Of a stretch of DNA of 33,081 nucleotides, positions 1 through 7,334 are shown one piece after another. Position numbers and translations under genes: made by a program. The stretch's first letter is position 1. Every line of letters begins with the position of its first letter. Source of the stretch: Frigoribacterium sp. Leaf8 (GTDB lineage Bacteria; Actinomycetota; Actinomycetes; Actinomycetales; Microbacteriaceae); contig NZ_LMKB01000001.1 in assembly GCF_001421165.1 (NCBI RefSeq), positions 785,973-819,053 on the forward strand, given 5' to 3'. The notes beneath the pieces were generated by a model that saw only the letters and a program-made list of their open reading frames with translations, did no database searches and was not told the DNA's origin.

Positions 1-9
1 CTGACAATC

Positions 10-26
10 CTCTTAGCAACTAAGAG
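10..26. promoter_or_regulatory. Palindromic operator candidate
   Basis: A perfect 7-bp inverted repeat, CTCTTAG-CAA-CTAAGAG, lies about 20 nt upstream of the -10 hexamer of the first gene. Its size and spacing fit a dimeric MarR- or TetR-like repressor covering the -35 region. No regulator gene is visible because the window begins here, so the binding protein is unknown. Confidence 0.45.
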
Positions 27-45
27 ATCGACCGGCGGGCACGAC

Positions 46-51
46 TAGCGT
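46..51 (+). promoter_or_regulatory. -10 hexamer, probably leaderless
   Basis: TAGCGT ends 7 nt before the ATG of the TspO-like gene, and no Shine-Dalgarno sequence lies between them. This spacing puts the transcription start at or next to the ATG, so the mRNA is probably leaderless. The same arrangement recurs before five other genes in the window. Confidence 0.5.
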
Positions 52-58
52 CCCCCTC

Positions 59-904
59 ATGAGCACCGACACGAGCACCCGATCCCCTGCCGAGACCGCG
101 ACGTCGCGTGACGTCGTCCGCCAGATCGTCGTGGTCGTGACCGCGGTCCTCGCGATCGTGCTGGCCGCCTACGGATCGGGCGCGTTCGGCGGCGTCTCGG
201 TGTCCGACGCGGCAGGCGGGGCCCTCAGCGCGACGGCCACGACGGTCGCCCCGGCGACCACGGCCTTCAGCATCTGGAGCGTCATTTACCTCGGCCTCGT
301 CGCCTACGCGATCTACCAGGCCCTGCCCGGTCAGCGCGCCGTGACCCGACACCGTCGGCTCGGCTACTGGGTCGCGGCCTCGCTGCTGCTCAACGCCGCC
401 TGGCTGTTCGCCGCCGTGCAGCTCGGCAGCGTCTGGCTGGGCGCCGTCGTGATCGTCGCGCTGCTGCTGGTGCTCGCGCGCATCTTCGTCATCCTGTTCC
501 ACACTGCGTCGAGCGGGTGGGTCGACGCGGTCGTCACCGACGGCACCCTCGGCCTCTACCTCGGCTGGGTCAGCGTCGCGACGGTCGCCAACGTCGCCGC
601 CGGCCTGGTCGACGCGGGCTTCGACGGATTCGGCTTCGCGGCCGGGTTCTGGTCGTCGGTGGTGCTCGCCGTGGCCGCCCTCGTCGGCGTCGTGTTGGCC
701 TTCGCCGGGCGCGGCCGCCTCGCTCCCGCCCTGTCGCTCTCGTGGGGACTCGCCTGGATCGCGGTCGGCCGCCTGACCGGCGAACCCGAGAACGTCGTCG
801 CCGGGGTGGCCGCGATCGTCGCCGCCGCCGTCGTGCTGGTCGTCACGATCGCCGTGCGGGTCGCCCGCGGTCGCGTCGGCGCCACCGCCTCGCTGCAGCG
901 CTGA
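59..904 (+). CDS. TspO/MBR-like (tryptophan-rich sensory protein-type) membrane protein
   Basis: A 281-residue, strongly hydrophobic protein with about seven to eight predicted membrane segments after a short polar N-terminus. The segment around residues 69-90 (FSIWSVIYLGLVAYAIYQAL) resembles the FSIWxxIYL motif of the larger actinobacterial relatives of TspO. Classical TspO is about 160 residues with five helices, so this is an extended variant. Ligand and role cannot be read from the sequence. Known TspO proteins bind tetrapyrroles or cholesterol, but transferring that here is speculative. The start is the ATG directly after the TAGCGT hexamer, with a palindrome upstream suggesting repressor control. 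It converges on the aldo/keto reductase gene. Confidence 0.6.
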   Translation: MSTDTSTRSPAETATSRDVVRQIVVVVTAVLAIVLAAYGSGAFGGVSVSDAAGGALSATATTVAPATTAFSIWSVIYLGLVAYAIYQALPGQRAVTRHRRLGYWVAASLLLNAAWLFAAVQLGSVWLGAVVIVALLLVLARIFVILFHTASSGWVDAVVTDGTLGLYLGWVSVATVANVAAGLVDAGFDGFGFAAGFWSSVVLAVAALVGVVLAFAGRGRLAPALSLSWGLAWIAVGRLTGEPENVVAGVAAIVAAAVVLVVTIAVRVARGRVGATASLQR

Positions 905-971
905 GCCCCGGCCGCCCCGCCCGCACCGCCCCGCCCCGCACGGCACCGCCCCGCCTCGGGCTCCGGGCACG

Positions 972-1031
972 CCGCCACGAAGTAAACGACCCGCCACAGG
1001 ATTGCGTGGCGGGACGTTTACTTCGTGGCGG
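972..1031. repeat. Long imperfect palindrome (hairpin element 1)
   Basis: Two 26-nt arms (972-997 and 1006-1031) match at 25 of 26 positions around an 8-nt loop. The arms begin CCGCCACGAAGTAAACG. It lies between convergent genes and may work as a bidirectional terminator. Its design resembles the other long hairpins at 1097, 25735, 31163, 31677 and 27152, although its arm sequence differs. Confidence 0.75.
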
Positions 1032-1050
1032 AGTGCTCGGTCACGCGTGC

Positions 1051-1100
1051 CACCGCACCGCACCGCCCCGCACTGCACCGCACCGCACCGCACCGCACCG
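1051..1100. repeat. CACCG pentanucleotide repeat
   Basis: A run of interrupted CACCG units (CACCG/CCCCG/CACTG) sits between hairpin elements 1 and 2. No gene is apparent in this stretch. It is a plausible slippage-prone microsatellite. Confidence 0.6.
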
Positions 1101-1152
1101 CGAGATGGTCACGGCGCCAGGAGAAAACCTGGCGCGGTGACCATCTCGCGGT
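1097..1152. repeat. Long imperfect palindrome (hairpin element 2)
   Basis: Arms of 25 nt with one mismatch (1097-1121 and 1128-1152) surround the 6-nt loop AGAAAA. The outer arm reads ACCGCGAGATGGTCAC. This is the second long hairpin in the 312-bp gap between two convergent genes, so read-through from both sides would meet it. Either terminator or mobile-repeat origin is possible. Confidence 0.75.
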
Positions 1153-1192
1153 GTCGTGCGGGATGAACAGCGTGGGGGAGGCGCGGTGCCCG

Positions 1193-1215
1193 CAGGAGGC
1201 GCGCCGCGCCTCCTG
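1193..1215. repeat. Head-to-head pair of the GGAGGCGCGG repeat
   Basis: CAGGAGGCGCG and its reverse complement meet with one central base, forming a perfect 11-bp palindrome directly after the stop codon of the aldo/keto reductase gene. A further direct copy of the core lies at 1176-1186. The pair could act as a terminator stem for the minus-strand gene. Confidence 0.7.
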
Positions 1216-1216
1216 G

Positions 1217-2254
1217 TCAGCGGCCGCCGGTGATCTTCCGGTCGCGCTGGGCGACCCCTGCCGTGCCGTAGGGGTAGTCGTCGACCCGGGGTGCGCTCGC
1301 CGAGGTGAGCCTGGCGACCTCGTCGTCGGTGAGGGCCGCGGCCAGGGCCGACGAACCCAGGTTGTCGTCCAGCTGCTCGACCGTGCGGGCGCCGAGGATC
1401 ACCGAGGTGACCGCGGGCTGACGCAGCAACCAGGCCAGCGCGACCTGCGAGGCCGAGGCGTCGTGTGCCGAGGCGATCGAGGTGACCGCGTCGAGGACGG
1501 TCCAGGTGCGCTCGTCCGCGTTGCGCGCCTCCCAGGCCTCCATGCCGCGTTTCGGGTCCTCGCCGAGGCGGGTGGCCCCGGTGGGCGCCTGGTCGCGGAC
1601 GTACTTGCCGCTCAACCAGCCGCCGGCCAGCGGCGACCAGGGCAGCAGGCCGATGCCGGCGTCGAGCGAGGCCGGGACGACCTCGTGCTCGATGTCGCGG
1701 ACGAGCAGGTTGTACTGCGGCTGCAGCGTGACGGGCGGGGCGAACCCGAGGGCCTCGGCCCGGCCGACGGCCTTGGTCACCTGCCACCCGAGGTAGTTCG
1801 AGAAGCCGTAGTAGCCGATCTTGCCCGCGCTGATCGCGTCGTCGAGGAACCTCAGCGTCTCGTCGATCGGGGTGAGGTGGTCCCAGGCGTGCATCTGGTA
1901 GAGGTCGACGTGCTCCACGCCGAGCCGGGTCAGCGAGGCGTCGAGGGCCTTCGCGAGGTGACGACGCGACAGCCCGACGTCGTTGGGCCCGTCGCCCATG
2001 GGGAAGCGTCCCTTGGTCGCGAGCACCACCTGGTCGGCGTCCGTGGGGTGGCTCGCCAGCCACCGGCCGATGATGGTCTCGCTGGTGCCGGCGCTGTAGA
2101 CGTCGGCGGTGTCGACGAGCGTGCCGCCTCCGGCCACGAAGGCGTCGAGGATGGCGTGCGAGGTCGGTTCGTCGGCTTCGGCGCCGAAGGTCATGGTGCC
2201 GAGTGTCAGCTCCGACACCGAGGCTCCACTGTTTCCGAGGGTTCTGTAGTCCAT
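1217..2254 (-). CDS. Aldo/keto reductase
   Basis: A 345-residue cytosolic NADPH-dependent oxidoreductase of the aldo/keto reductase superfamily, length typical of the YghZ/YajO-like group. The catalytic tetrad is visible: Asp48 and Tyr53 in DTADVY, Lys81 in ATKGR and His122 in YQMHAW. Later segments FSNYLGWQ and LPWSPLAGGWLSGKY are characteristic of the TIM barrel and cofactor site. The physiological carbonyl substrate is not predictable. The start is the ATG lying 6 nt after a TAGCGT hexamer, which suggests a leaderless mRNA. It is divergent from the AraC-type regulator, which may control it. Confidence 0.9.
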   Translation of the reverse strand: MDYRTLGNSGASVSELTLGTMTFGAEADEPTSHAILDAFVAGGGTLVDTADVYSAGTSETIIGRWLASHPTDADQVVLATKGRFPMGDGPNDVGLSRRHLAKALDASLTRLGVEHVDLYQMHAWDHLTPIDETLRFLDDAISAGKIGYYGFSNYLGWQVTKAVGRAEALGFAPPVTLQPQYNLLVRDIEHEVVPASLDAGIGLLPWSPLAGGWLSGKYVRDQAPTGATRLGEDPKRGMEAWEARNADERTWTVLDAVTSIASAHDASASQVALAWLLRQPAVTSVILGARTVEQLDDNLGSSALAAALTDDEVARLTSASAPRVDDYPYGTAGVAQRDRKITGGR

Positions 2255-2260
2255 GACCCG

Positions 2261-2266
2261 ACGCTA
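2261..2266 (-). promoter_or_regulatory. -10 hexamer of the aldo/keto reductase gene
   Basis: On the minus strand this reads TAGCGT and ends 6 nt before the ATG, with no Shine-Dalgarno sequence between. It is identical to the hexamer before the first gene of the window. Confidence 0.5.
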
Positions 2267-2345
2267 CGCGGACTGCGACCGCACCCGACCGGGCGGTGCC
2301 CTGCCCCAGGATGCGGCGCGCGCCCAGTTCGTCTGTTGGATACTC

Positions 2346-2362
2346 TCGGGTGGGCCACCCGA
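2346..2362. promoter_or_regulatory. Palindrome in the divergent AKR/AraC intergenic region
   Basis: TCGGGTGG-G-CCACCCGA is a perfect 8-bp inverted repeat with a one-base centre. It lies 69 nt before the regulator start and next to a possible -10 hexamer TACTCT at 2341-2346. It is a candidate operator for the adjacent regulator, by position only. Confidence 0.35.
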
Positions 2363-2430
2363 CACCGACGTCGGGATGACCACCCGGGACCAACCACCCC
2401 GGATCACCGTCCCACCCGAGGGGAACGACC

Positions 2431-3555
2431 GTGACGTCCACACCGCAGGCGGCCTCACCAGTCGCCGGATCAGCTGCACTCCGCACCACGCCCACGAACA
2501 CCGCGCCGACGAACACCGCGCCCACGGACACCGCGCCGACCGACGCCACCACCGATCCGACCGCGGCGCCCCCCAGGGCGCAGACCTTCGAGGCGCTCGT
2601 CGACCCGCGGGTCCGCAGCGTCTCGACCACGGATCGCGAGGTCGCGCACGCGCTGATCCGCAAGAACTACAAGATCACGCGACTCGAAGGCGAAGGCCCC
2701 GAGCCGTTCACCTACAGTCGCGCCGTGTCCGGCGACACGCGCTTCGCCCTCTGTCGCTTCGAGTACCGGCGGGGACGCCTGCTGTCCGAGAGCGATCCGA
2801 CCGGGTTCCTCGTCGCCGGCGGCGTGATGGCCGGCCGGTTGTCGCTGCGGACCCGCGACCACGAGCTCAGGGTCGAGCCGGGCGCACCGTTCTCGTTCCC
2901 GTCGCACGACGCCAAGGTCATGCTGTCGTACGACCTCGTGCTCGGGCAGGTGATGCTCGACCGCACCGCCGTCGAACGCGAGCTGGAGGCCATGCGGCTC
3001 ACCGCCCCCGGGGGGCTCCGGTCGACCGCGGCCGAGGCGGTCTCGCCCTCGCTCGGCCGCTACTGGTCCGACCTCGTCCGGCACGTGCACGAGCACGTCA
3101 TCCGCAACGACGCCGCCATGGCCAGTCAGCTGGTGCGGGGCTCGGCGTTCCGGTCGCTCGTGGCCGCCTACCTCGAGGCCTTCGAGACGAACGTGGTCGG
3201 CGTCGGCGGTGCCGACGGCCTCTCGCCCCTCCCGTCGACCGTGCGTCGGGCTCGCGACTACATCGAGCAGCACGCCCACGACGACATCGGCGTCGTCGAG
3301 ATCGCCGAGGCGGCTCGGGTGACCCCCCGCGCCCTGCAGTTGGCCTTCCGTCGCCACCTCGACTCGACGCCCATGGCCGAACTGCGGCGGGCGCGGTTGC
3401 GCGGCGCGCACGGGGACCTCGTCATGGCCGATCCGACCCTCGGCCACACCGTCGCGGGCGTGGCGCTCAGCTGGGGTTTCGCCCACGCGGGCCGCTTCGC
3501 GGCCCAGTACACGGCCGAGTTCGGGCGGTCACCCCGCGACACCCTCGAGGGGTGA
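2431..3555 (+). CDS. AraC-family transcriptional regulator
   Basis: A 374-residue DNA-binding protein. Residues 1-50 are a low-complexity Thr/Pro/Ala tail with repeated NTAPT/DTAPT units. Residues about 60-200 resemble an AraC-like ligand or cupin sensing domain. The last 100 residues form the double helix-turn-helix (RRARDYIEQHAHDDIGVVEIAEAA and the closing SWGFAHAGRFAAQYTAEFGRSP signature). The start is a GTG preceded by GAGGGG. The inducer is unknown. Its divergent neighbour, the aldo/keto reductase, is the most likely target. The low-complexity N-terminus is unusual, and translation might begin further downstream. Confidence 0.85.
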   Translation: MTSTPQAASPVAGSAALRTTPTNTAPTNTAPTDTAPTDATTDPTAAPPRAQTFEALVDPRVRSVSTTDREVAHALIRKNYKITRLEGEGPEPFTYSRAVSGDTRFALCRFEYRRGRLLSESDPTGFLVAGGVMAGRLSLRTRDHELRVEPGAPFSFPSHDAKVMLSYDLVLGQVMLDRTAVERELEAMRLTAPGGLRSTAAEAVSPSLGRYWSDLVRHVHEHVIRNDAAMASQLVRGSAFRSLVAAYLEAFETNVVGVGGADGLSPLPSTVRRARDYIEQHAHDDIGVVEIAEAARVTPRALQLAFRRHLDSTPMAELRRARLRGAHGDLVMADPTLGHTVAGVALSWGFAHAGRFAAQYTAEFGRSPRDTLEG

Positions 3556-3726
3556 CGGGTGACTTTTCGCCACCGCTTCGCAACCTGAGCTTTCATTTCG
3601 TTTTTCGGACAATGCCGGGTTTGCCCGAGGAGCGGAGAGCCGCAGAATGAAATGGCCTCGCGGTGACAGGTTCAGGACCGCGAGTCACAGCGCACGAGAT
3701 CGACGTCGGGTTTCTCTCGTGTCGCC

Positions 3727-3766
3727 GGGGTGCGGAGGGAGTCGGGTTCCTTCCGCACCCCTTTCT
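3727..3766 (+). terminator. Intrinsic terminator of the AraC-type gene
   Basis: GGGGTGCGGA (3727-3736) pairs perfectly with TCCGCACCCC (3752-3761) and is followed by the T-rich tail TTTCTCGTCT. It is a conventional rho-independent terminator about 170 nt after the stop codon. The rest of the 3556-3894 gap holds one GGAGGCGCGG repeat (3799-3816, minus orientation) and a second hairpin, but no gene. Confidence 0.75.
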
Positions 3767-3821
3767 CGTCTCCGGAGGGGGCGTCCGTCGGGGACGCGGC
3801 CCGCGCCTCCTGCGTTCTCGA

Positions 3822-3886
3822 CGAGCGCGGCGCGAACGCGCGGGGCCAACGCGGCGCGAGCGCGGGGCGAACGCGCGCCGCGCTCG
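3822..3886 (-). terminator. GC-rich hairpin after dcd
   Basis: CGAGCGCGGCGCG (3822-3834) pairs perfectly over 13 bp with 3874-3886 just past the dcd stop. The loop contains further internal copies of the GCGCGAACGCG motif. It is probably the transcription end of dcd, although no U-tract is evident. Confidence 0.55.
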
Positions 3887-3894
3887 CGCAGCGG

Positions 3895-4482
3895 TCAGTC
3901 GCGGGCGGAGACGTCCGTGTGCACGAAGCCCTGGAAGGACCGGCTGGCGGTCGGGCCGCGCTGGCCCTGGTAGCGCGAGCCGTACTCGGACGAGCCGTAC
4001 GGGTGCTCGGCGGGCGAGCTGAGCTTGAAGAAGCAGAGTTGGCCGATCTTCATGCCGGGCCAGAGCTTGATCGGCAGGGTGGCGACGTTCGACAGCTCGA
4101 GCGTGACGTGCCCGCCGAAGCCGGGGTCGATGAAGCCCGCGGTCGAGTGGGTCAGCAGGCCGAGGCGCCCGAGCGAGCTCTTGCCCTCGAGGCGGGCCGC
4201 GACGTCGTCGGGCAGGGTGACGAACTCGTAGGTGCTGCCCAGCACGAACTCGCCCGGGTGCAGGATGAACGGCTCGTCGGCCTTCGCCTCGACCAGGCGG
4301 GTCAGCTCGGGCTGGTCCTCGGCCGGGTCGATGAACGGGTACTTGTGGTTGTCGAAGAGCCGGAACAACCGGTCGAGCCGCACGTCGATGCTCGACGGCT
4401 GGATCAGCGTCGGGTCGTAGGGGTCGAGGCCGATTCGGCCGGCGTCGAGTTCGAGCTTGATGTCGCGGTCGGAGAGCAGCAC
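3895..4482 (-). CDS. dcd: dCTP deaminase (probably bifunctional, dUMP-forming)
   Basis: A 195-residue cytosolic enzyme of the dUTPase/dCTP deaminase superfamily that deaminates dCTP for dTMP synthesis. The start [21 protein letters not shown] is typical. The active-site block [19 protein letters not shown] spans residues 102-120, and the catalytic Glu lies in HVTLELSN (about residue 129). The C-terminal lid segment SRSFQGF is present. Actinobacterial relatives such as the M. tuberculosis enzyme both deaminate dCTP and hydrolyse the dUTP product. The same bifunctionality is inferred here, not shown. The start is GTG, 6 nt after a TAGTCT hexamer, hence probably leaderless. Confidence 0.96.
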   Translation of the reverse strand: MLLSDRDIKLELDAGRIGLDPYDPTLIQPSSIDVRLDRLFRLFDNHKYPFIDPAEDQPELTRLVEAKADEPFILHPGEFVLGSTYEFVTLPDDVAARLEGKSSLGRLGLLTHSTAGFIDPGFGGHVTLELSNVATLPIKLWPGMKIGQLCFFKLSSPAEHPYGSSEYGSRYQGQRGPTASRSFQGFVHTDVSARD

Positions 4483-4488
4483 GCGACA

Positions 4489-4494
4489 AGACTA
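4489..4494 (-). promoter_or_regulatory. -10 hexamer of dcd
   Basis: TAGTCT on the minus strand ends 6 nt before the GTG start. No ribosome-binding site fits in the interval, so transcription probably begins at the start codon. The whole 49-nt divergent interval with the next gene serves both promoters. Confidence 0.5.
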
Positions 4495-4531
4495 GTCAGC
4501 GCGTGCCGGGCCACGGGGGGAGGATGGACGC

Positions 4532-5512
4532 ATGCGTGCCATCACCGTCCCCGTGCCCGGAGGGCCCTCCGCCCTCGTCGTCTCCGAGGTCGCCGAGCCG
4601 GTGCCCGGCCCCCGCGAGGTCGTGATCGACGTCGCCGCCGCAGGCGTCAACCGCGCCGACGTCAACCAGCGCGAGGGGCACTACCCGTCGCCCGCCGGGG
4701 CGCCCGGCTGGCCCGGGCTCGAGGTCAGCGGCACCGTCGTCGCGACCGGCGAGCGCGTCACCGCCGCGGCCGTCGGCGACTACGTCGTGGCCCTGCTGCC
4801 GGGCGGTGGTTACGCCGACCGCGTGCAGGTCGACGAGGGCCTGGTGCTGCCCCTGCCGCGCGGTGTCGACCTCGTCGAGGCGGCGGGCCTGCCCGAGGCC
4901 GTCGCGACCGTCTGGTCGAACGTCTTCATGAGCGCCGGGCTGAAGCCGGGCGAGACCCTGCTCGTGCACGGTGGCGCCAGCGGCGTCGGCTCGATCGCCA
5001 TCCAGATGGCCGTCGCGCTCGGCTCGACCGTCTACGCCACCGCCGGGACGGCCGACAAGACGTCGTTCTGCGAACAGCTCGGCGCCGCGCGCGGCATCGA
5101 CTACAAGACCGAGGACTTCGTCGCGGTCGTCGACGAGCTGACCGAGGGCCGCGGCGTCGACGTCGTTCTCGACCTGGTCGGTGGCGACTACATCGCCCGC
5201 GACGTCGAGGCGCTCGCCGTGAACGGTCGGATCATGGTGATCGCCGTGCAGGGCGGCCCGTCGGCCACGATCGACCTGTCGCGCCTGATGGCCAAGCGCG
5301 GTCGGGTCTGGGCCACCACGCTGCGCGCCCGCCCCCTCGACGAACGCCGCGCGATCATGGCCGAGGTGCGCGAGCACGTCTGGCCGCTGGTCGAGGCCGG
5401 GTCGGTGCGACCGGTGCTCGACAGCGTCTACCCGCTCGAGTTCGTCGCCACGGCCCACAAGCGCATGGAGTCCGGCGGGCACAGCGGCAAGATCCTCCTC
5501 GCCGTCCGCTGA
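4532..5512 (+). CDS. NAD(P)H-quinone oxidoreductase, zinc-less MDR type (PIG3-like)
   Basis: A 326-residue medium-chain reductase. Residues 1-120 form the GroES-like catalytic domain, including AAGVNRADVNQREGHYP. A Rossmann fold follows with the dinucleotide-binding motif HGGASGVGSIAIQMA (about residues 147-161). The zinc ligands of alcohol dehydrogenases are absent, which matches the quinone oxidoreductase branch. NAD(P)H is the expected donor; the natural acceptor is unknown. The ATG is preceded by a strong GGGGGGAGG Shine-Dalgarno sequence. The gene is divergent from dcd and ends just before a triple tandem repeat shared with the next, convergent gene. Confidence 0.9.
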   Translation: MRAITVPVPGGPSALVVSEVAEPVPGPREVVIDVAAAGVNRADVNQREGHYPSPAGAPGWPGLEVSGTVVATGERVTAAAVGDYVVALLPGGGYADRVQVDEGLVLPLPRGVDLVEAAGLPEAVATVWSNVFMSAGLKPGETLLVHGGASGVGSIAIQMAVALGSTVYATAGTADKTSFCEQLGAARGIDYKTEDFVAVVDELTEGRGVDVVLDLVGGDYIARDVEALAVNGRIMVIAVQGGPSATIDLSRLMAKRGRVWATTLRARPLDERRAIMAEVREHVWPLVEAGSVRPVLDSVYPLEFVATAHKRMESGGHSGKILLAVR

Positions 5513-5526
5513 GGCCGAGCCGGACC

Positions 5527-5595
5527 GAGGAGGCGCGGGTCGCAGAGCCGAGGAGGCGCGGGTCGCGGAGCCGAGGAGGCGCGGGTCGTCAGGAC
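5527..5595. repeat. 23-bp tandem repeat x3 built on GGAGGCGCGG
   Basis: Units start at 5527, 5550 and 5573. Each begins GAGGAGGCGCGGGTCG, and the first two continue CAGAGCC/CGGAGCC. The third unit runs across the stop codon of the convergent minus-strand gene. This is the densest cluster of the window-wide repeat and looks like local tandem amplification of it. Confidence 0.85.
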
Positions 5596-6194
5596 ACGCG
5601 GCTGTCGGCCCCCTTGCGCACGGCCGAGGCGCCGGTGATCTCGACGAGCACGGGCACCGTCTCGCCCAGCACGCGGTCGAGCCCGCGGGCGACGTCGGAC
5701 GTCGCCGCGACCACGGGCGCCGGGGACGATCCCGCGGTCAGCCGCACCCGCACCTTGAGGGCGGGCCGACCCGCGACCGTCCACGCCGAGACGCCGACCG
5801 AGGCCACGTCGCGGCGGTCGCGGAGCGCGTCCGTGATCGCGGTGTCGGCGAACGAGCTCGACACGGCGATCGAGCCGGCCGGGTCGTCCTGGACCACGAC
5901 GCTGTCGGTGCGACCGTGCCCGTGGGCGGGGATCGCGACGACGAAGACGATGACGAGCAACAGGCAGAGCAGGGCGAGGGCCACCGGCAGCCAGCTGCCA
6001 CCCGTCGCACCGGACGGGTCGATCGGCGTCGCCGCCACGGCGTCGTCGAGGGCCGACGACTCGGGCGACAGCAGGTCGCGCAGGACGCCGCCGCCGGGCA
6101 GGGCGACGATCACGAGGAACGCCCCGACGGCCAGGGCGACGAGGCCGACGACGAACAGGAGGAGGCGGTTCGCGAACCGGTTGCTCGAGGTCAT
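5589..6194 (-). CDS. AmaP-like membrane anchor of the alkaline-shock cluster
   Basis: A 201-residue protein with two membrane helices (about residues 9-30 and 66-90), an extracytoplasmic stretch between them, and a soluble C-terminal domain with the alternating hydrophobic pattern of Asp23-like folds. This is the layout of AmaP, which in Staphylococcus tethers Asp23 to the membrane. The identification rests on topology and on being last in an operon with an Asp23 gene. The ATG overlaps the upstream stop by 4 nt (ATGA), so translation is coupled. The C-terminal codons overlap the third unit of the tandem repeat. Longer upstream starts would run through the neighbouring gene and were rejected. 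Confidence 0.6.
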   Translation of the reverse strand: MTSSNRFANRLLLFVVGLVALAVGAFLVIVALPGGGVLRDLLSPESSALDDAVAATPIDPSGATGGSWLPVALALLCLLLVIVFVVAIPAHGHGRTDSVVVQDDPAGSIAVSSSFADTAITDALRDRRDVASVGVSAWTVAGRPALKVRVRLTAGSSPAPVVAATSDVARGLDRVLGETVPVLVEITGASAVRKGADSRVS

Positions 6195-6781
6195 GCGCCG
6201 ACCCTCCCCGTGTCGGTGGTGCGGACGCGAGCCGTGAGCTCGGGCCGGTAGGCGACCGACTCGAGTTCGGAACGGGTGGCGGCCTCGACCGACTGCTCGT
6301 CGACCGCGAGGCCGGACGCGGGCGTCAGGTCGATCTGGGCCCGACGACGGGACACCCACGCCGAGACCTGCTGGTCCGAGAGGCGCCCCGAGACACGGGC
6401 GGCCCGGGCGAGCGAGGACGCGATGACCCGGTCGTCGACGACCACCGCCACGCGGTCGTCGTCGACGGTGTGGCGTCCGCGACGGCCGGGCGTCACGGCG
6501 AGGCCGATCAGGACGAGGCCCACGACCGCCGCGACGACGCCGGCGCCGAGCACGAGGCCCGAGGTGCCGCCGCCGTCGACCGACGACGTCAGCGTCGCGA
6601 GGACGTCGACCGGGGAGAAGAGCAGGGCCCGTCGACCGAGCGCGGCGTAGACGGCCTCCACCCCGACGTACCCGACGACGAGCGTGAGCAACACGAGCAC
6701 GACGATCGCGCTGCCCGAGCGCGAGGAGTGCTGCTCGCGTCGGAGGACACGGCGGTGGAGGCCGGGGTCGATCCCGCTCAC
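6191..6781 (-). CDS. DUF6286-like membrane protein of the Asp23 operon
   Basis: A 196-residue protein with two membrane helices (about residues 23-48 and 74-95) followed by a cytosolic domain of roughly 95 residues beginning RGRHTVDDDRVAVVVDD. It matches my recollection of DUF6286 proteins found beside actinobacterial Asp23 genes, but that name is from memory. The start is GTG inside a GTGA overlap with the preceding gene. It probably forms part of the membrane platform for Asp23-type proteins together with the AmaP-like partner. No enzyme motif is seen. Confidence 0.65.
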   Translation of the reverse strand: MSGIDPGLHRRVLRREQHSSRSGSAIVVLVLLTLVVGYVGVEAVYAALGRRALLFSPVDVLATLTSSVDGGGTSGLVLGAGVVAAVVGLVLIGLAVTPGRRGRHTVDDDRVAVVVDDRVIASSLARAARVSGRLSDQQVSAWVSRRRAQIDLTPASGLAVDEQSVEAATRSELESVAYRPELTARVRTTDTGRVGA

Positions 6782-7146
6782 GAGGTGCGCCCCGTCCGGT
6801 CGGTGCGGCTGCCGCTGACGGTGACGTCGACGCGGGACACGGTGCGTCCCGCGAGTTCGGAGAGCCGACGGGTCAGGGTGGACTGGAGGTCGCGGACGAC
6901 GGCGAGGACCCCGCCCTCGGGCATGGTCACGGCCTCGGAGAGCATCGGGACGCGGACCGGCGTCGAGACGCGCAGCGCGAGCTGGCCGGCGTCGTCCTCG
7001 GCCAGGACGCGGACGTCGGCCCGACGCACGTGGAGGGTCTCGGCGACGACGGCCACCGCCACCTTCTGCAGCACCTTGGCGGGGATGCCGACGTGCCCCG
7101 CGACGACGCGTCCCGTCTCGGCGAGATCCGTGCCGGCGGTGGTCAT
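6778..7146 (-). CDS. Small Asp23-related protein
   Basis: A 122-residue soluble protein beginning MTTAGTDLAETGRVVAGHV. It has the beta-alpha pattern of an Asp23 domain: a helix (IPAKVLQKVAVAVVAETL), a strand-rich middle (LALRVSTPVRVPM) and a helix rich in Arg/Leu before a closing VSRVDVTVSG strand. I do not recognise a named family. The ATG is in an ATGA overlap with the upstream 63-residue gene. A much longer open frame extends upstream but is antisense-type, Arg-rich noise within the neighbouring genes. Confidence 0.65.
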   Translation of the reverse strand: MTTAGTDLAETGRVVAGHVGIPAKVLQKVAVAVVAETLHVRRADVRVLAEDDAGQLALRVSTPVRVPMLSEAVTMPEGGVLAVVRDLQSTLTRRLSELAGRTVSRVDVTVSGSRTDRTGRTS

Positions 7147-7334
7147 GACGACGAGCGCCGTCCGCGCAGGGCGTCCAGCAGCCCGGCCACGTCGGTCCTG
7201 CCCGAGACGACGCGCCCGACGAGCGCGCCGACGGCGATGAAGACCGCGACGAGCACGAAGCCCCAGAACCCGAAGGCCAGGGCCGAGACGGCGAGCACGG
7301 CGCCGATGGCCATGCCCGTGGTGGTGGCGGTCAC
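7143..7334 (-). CDS. 63-residue small membrane protein (DUF2273-like position)
   Basis: A tiny hydrophobic protein. Residues 1-35 form one long or two short membrane helices (AIGAVLAVSALAFGFWGFVLVAVFIAVGALVG by segments), then a short polar tail. Small DUF2273 membrane proteins commonly sit next to Asp23 genes, and this one has the same size and position, although I cannot confirm homology. It starts with GTG inside a GTGA overlap with the Asp23 gene, so it is translated only in coupling with it. Confidence 0.65.
   Translation of the reverse strand: MTATTTGMAIGAVLAVSALAFGFWGFVLVAVFIAVGALVGRVVSGRTDVAGLLDALRGRRSSS

Noticed and set aside
3730-6237. 835-residue open frame on the plus strand
   Set aside because: It runs antisense to dcd and the Asp23 operon and out of frame with the quinone oxidoreductase. 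Its translation is Arg/Gly/Asp-rich noise typical of GC-rich shadows.
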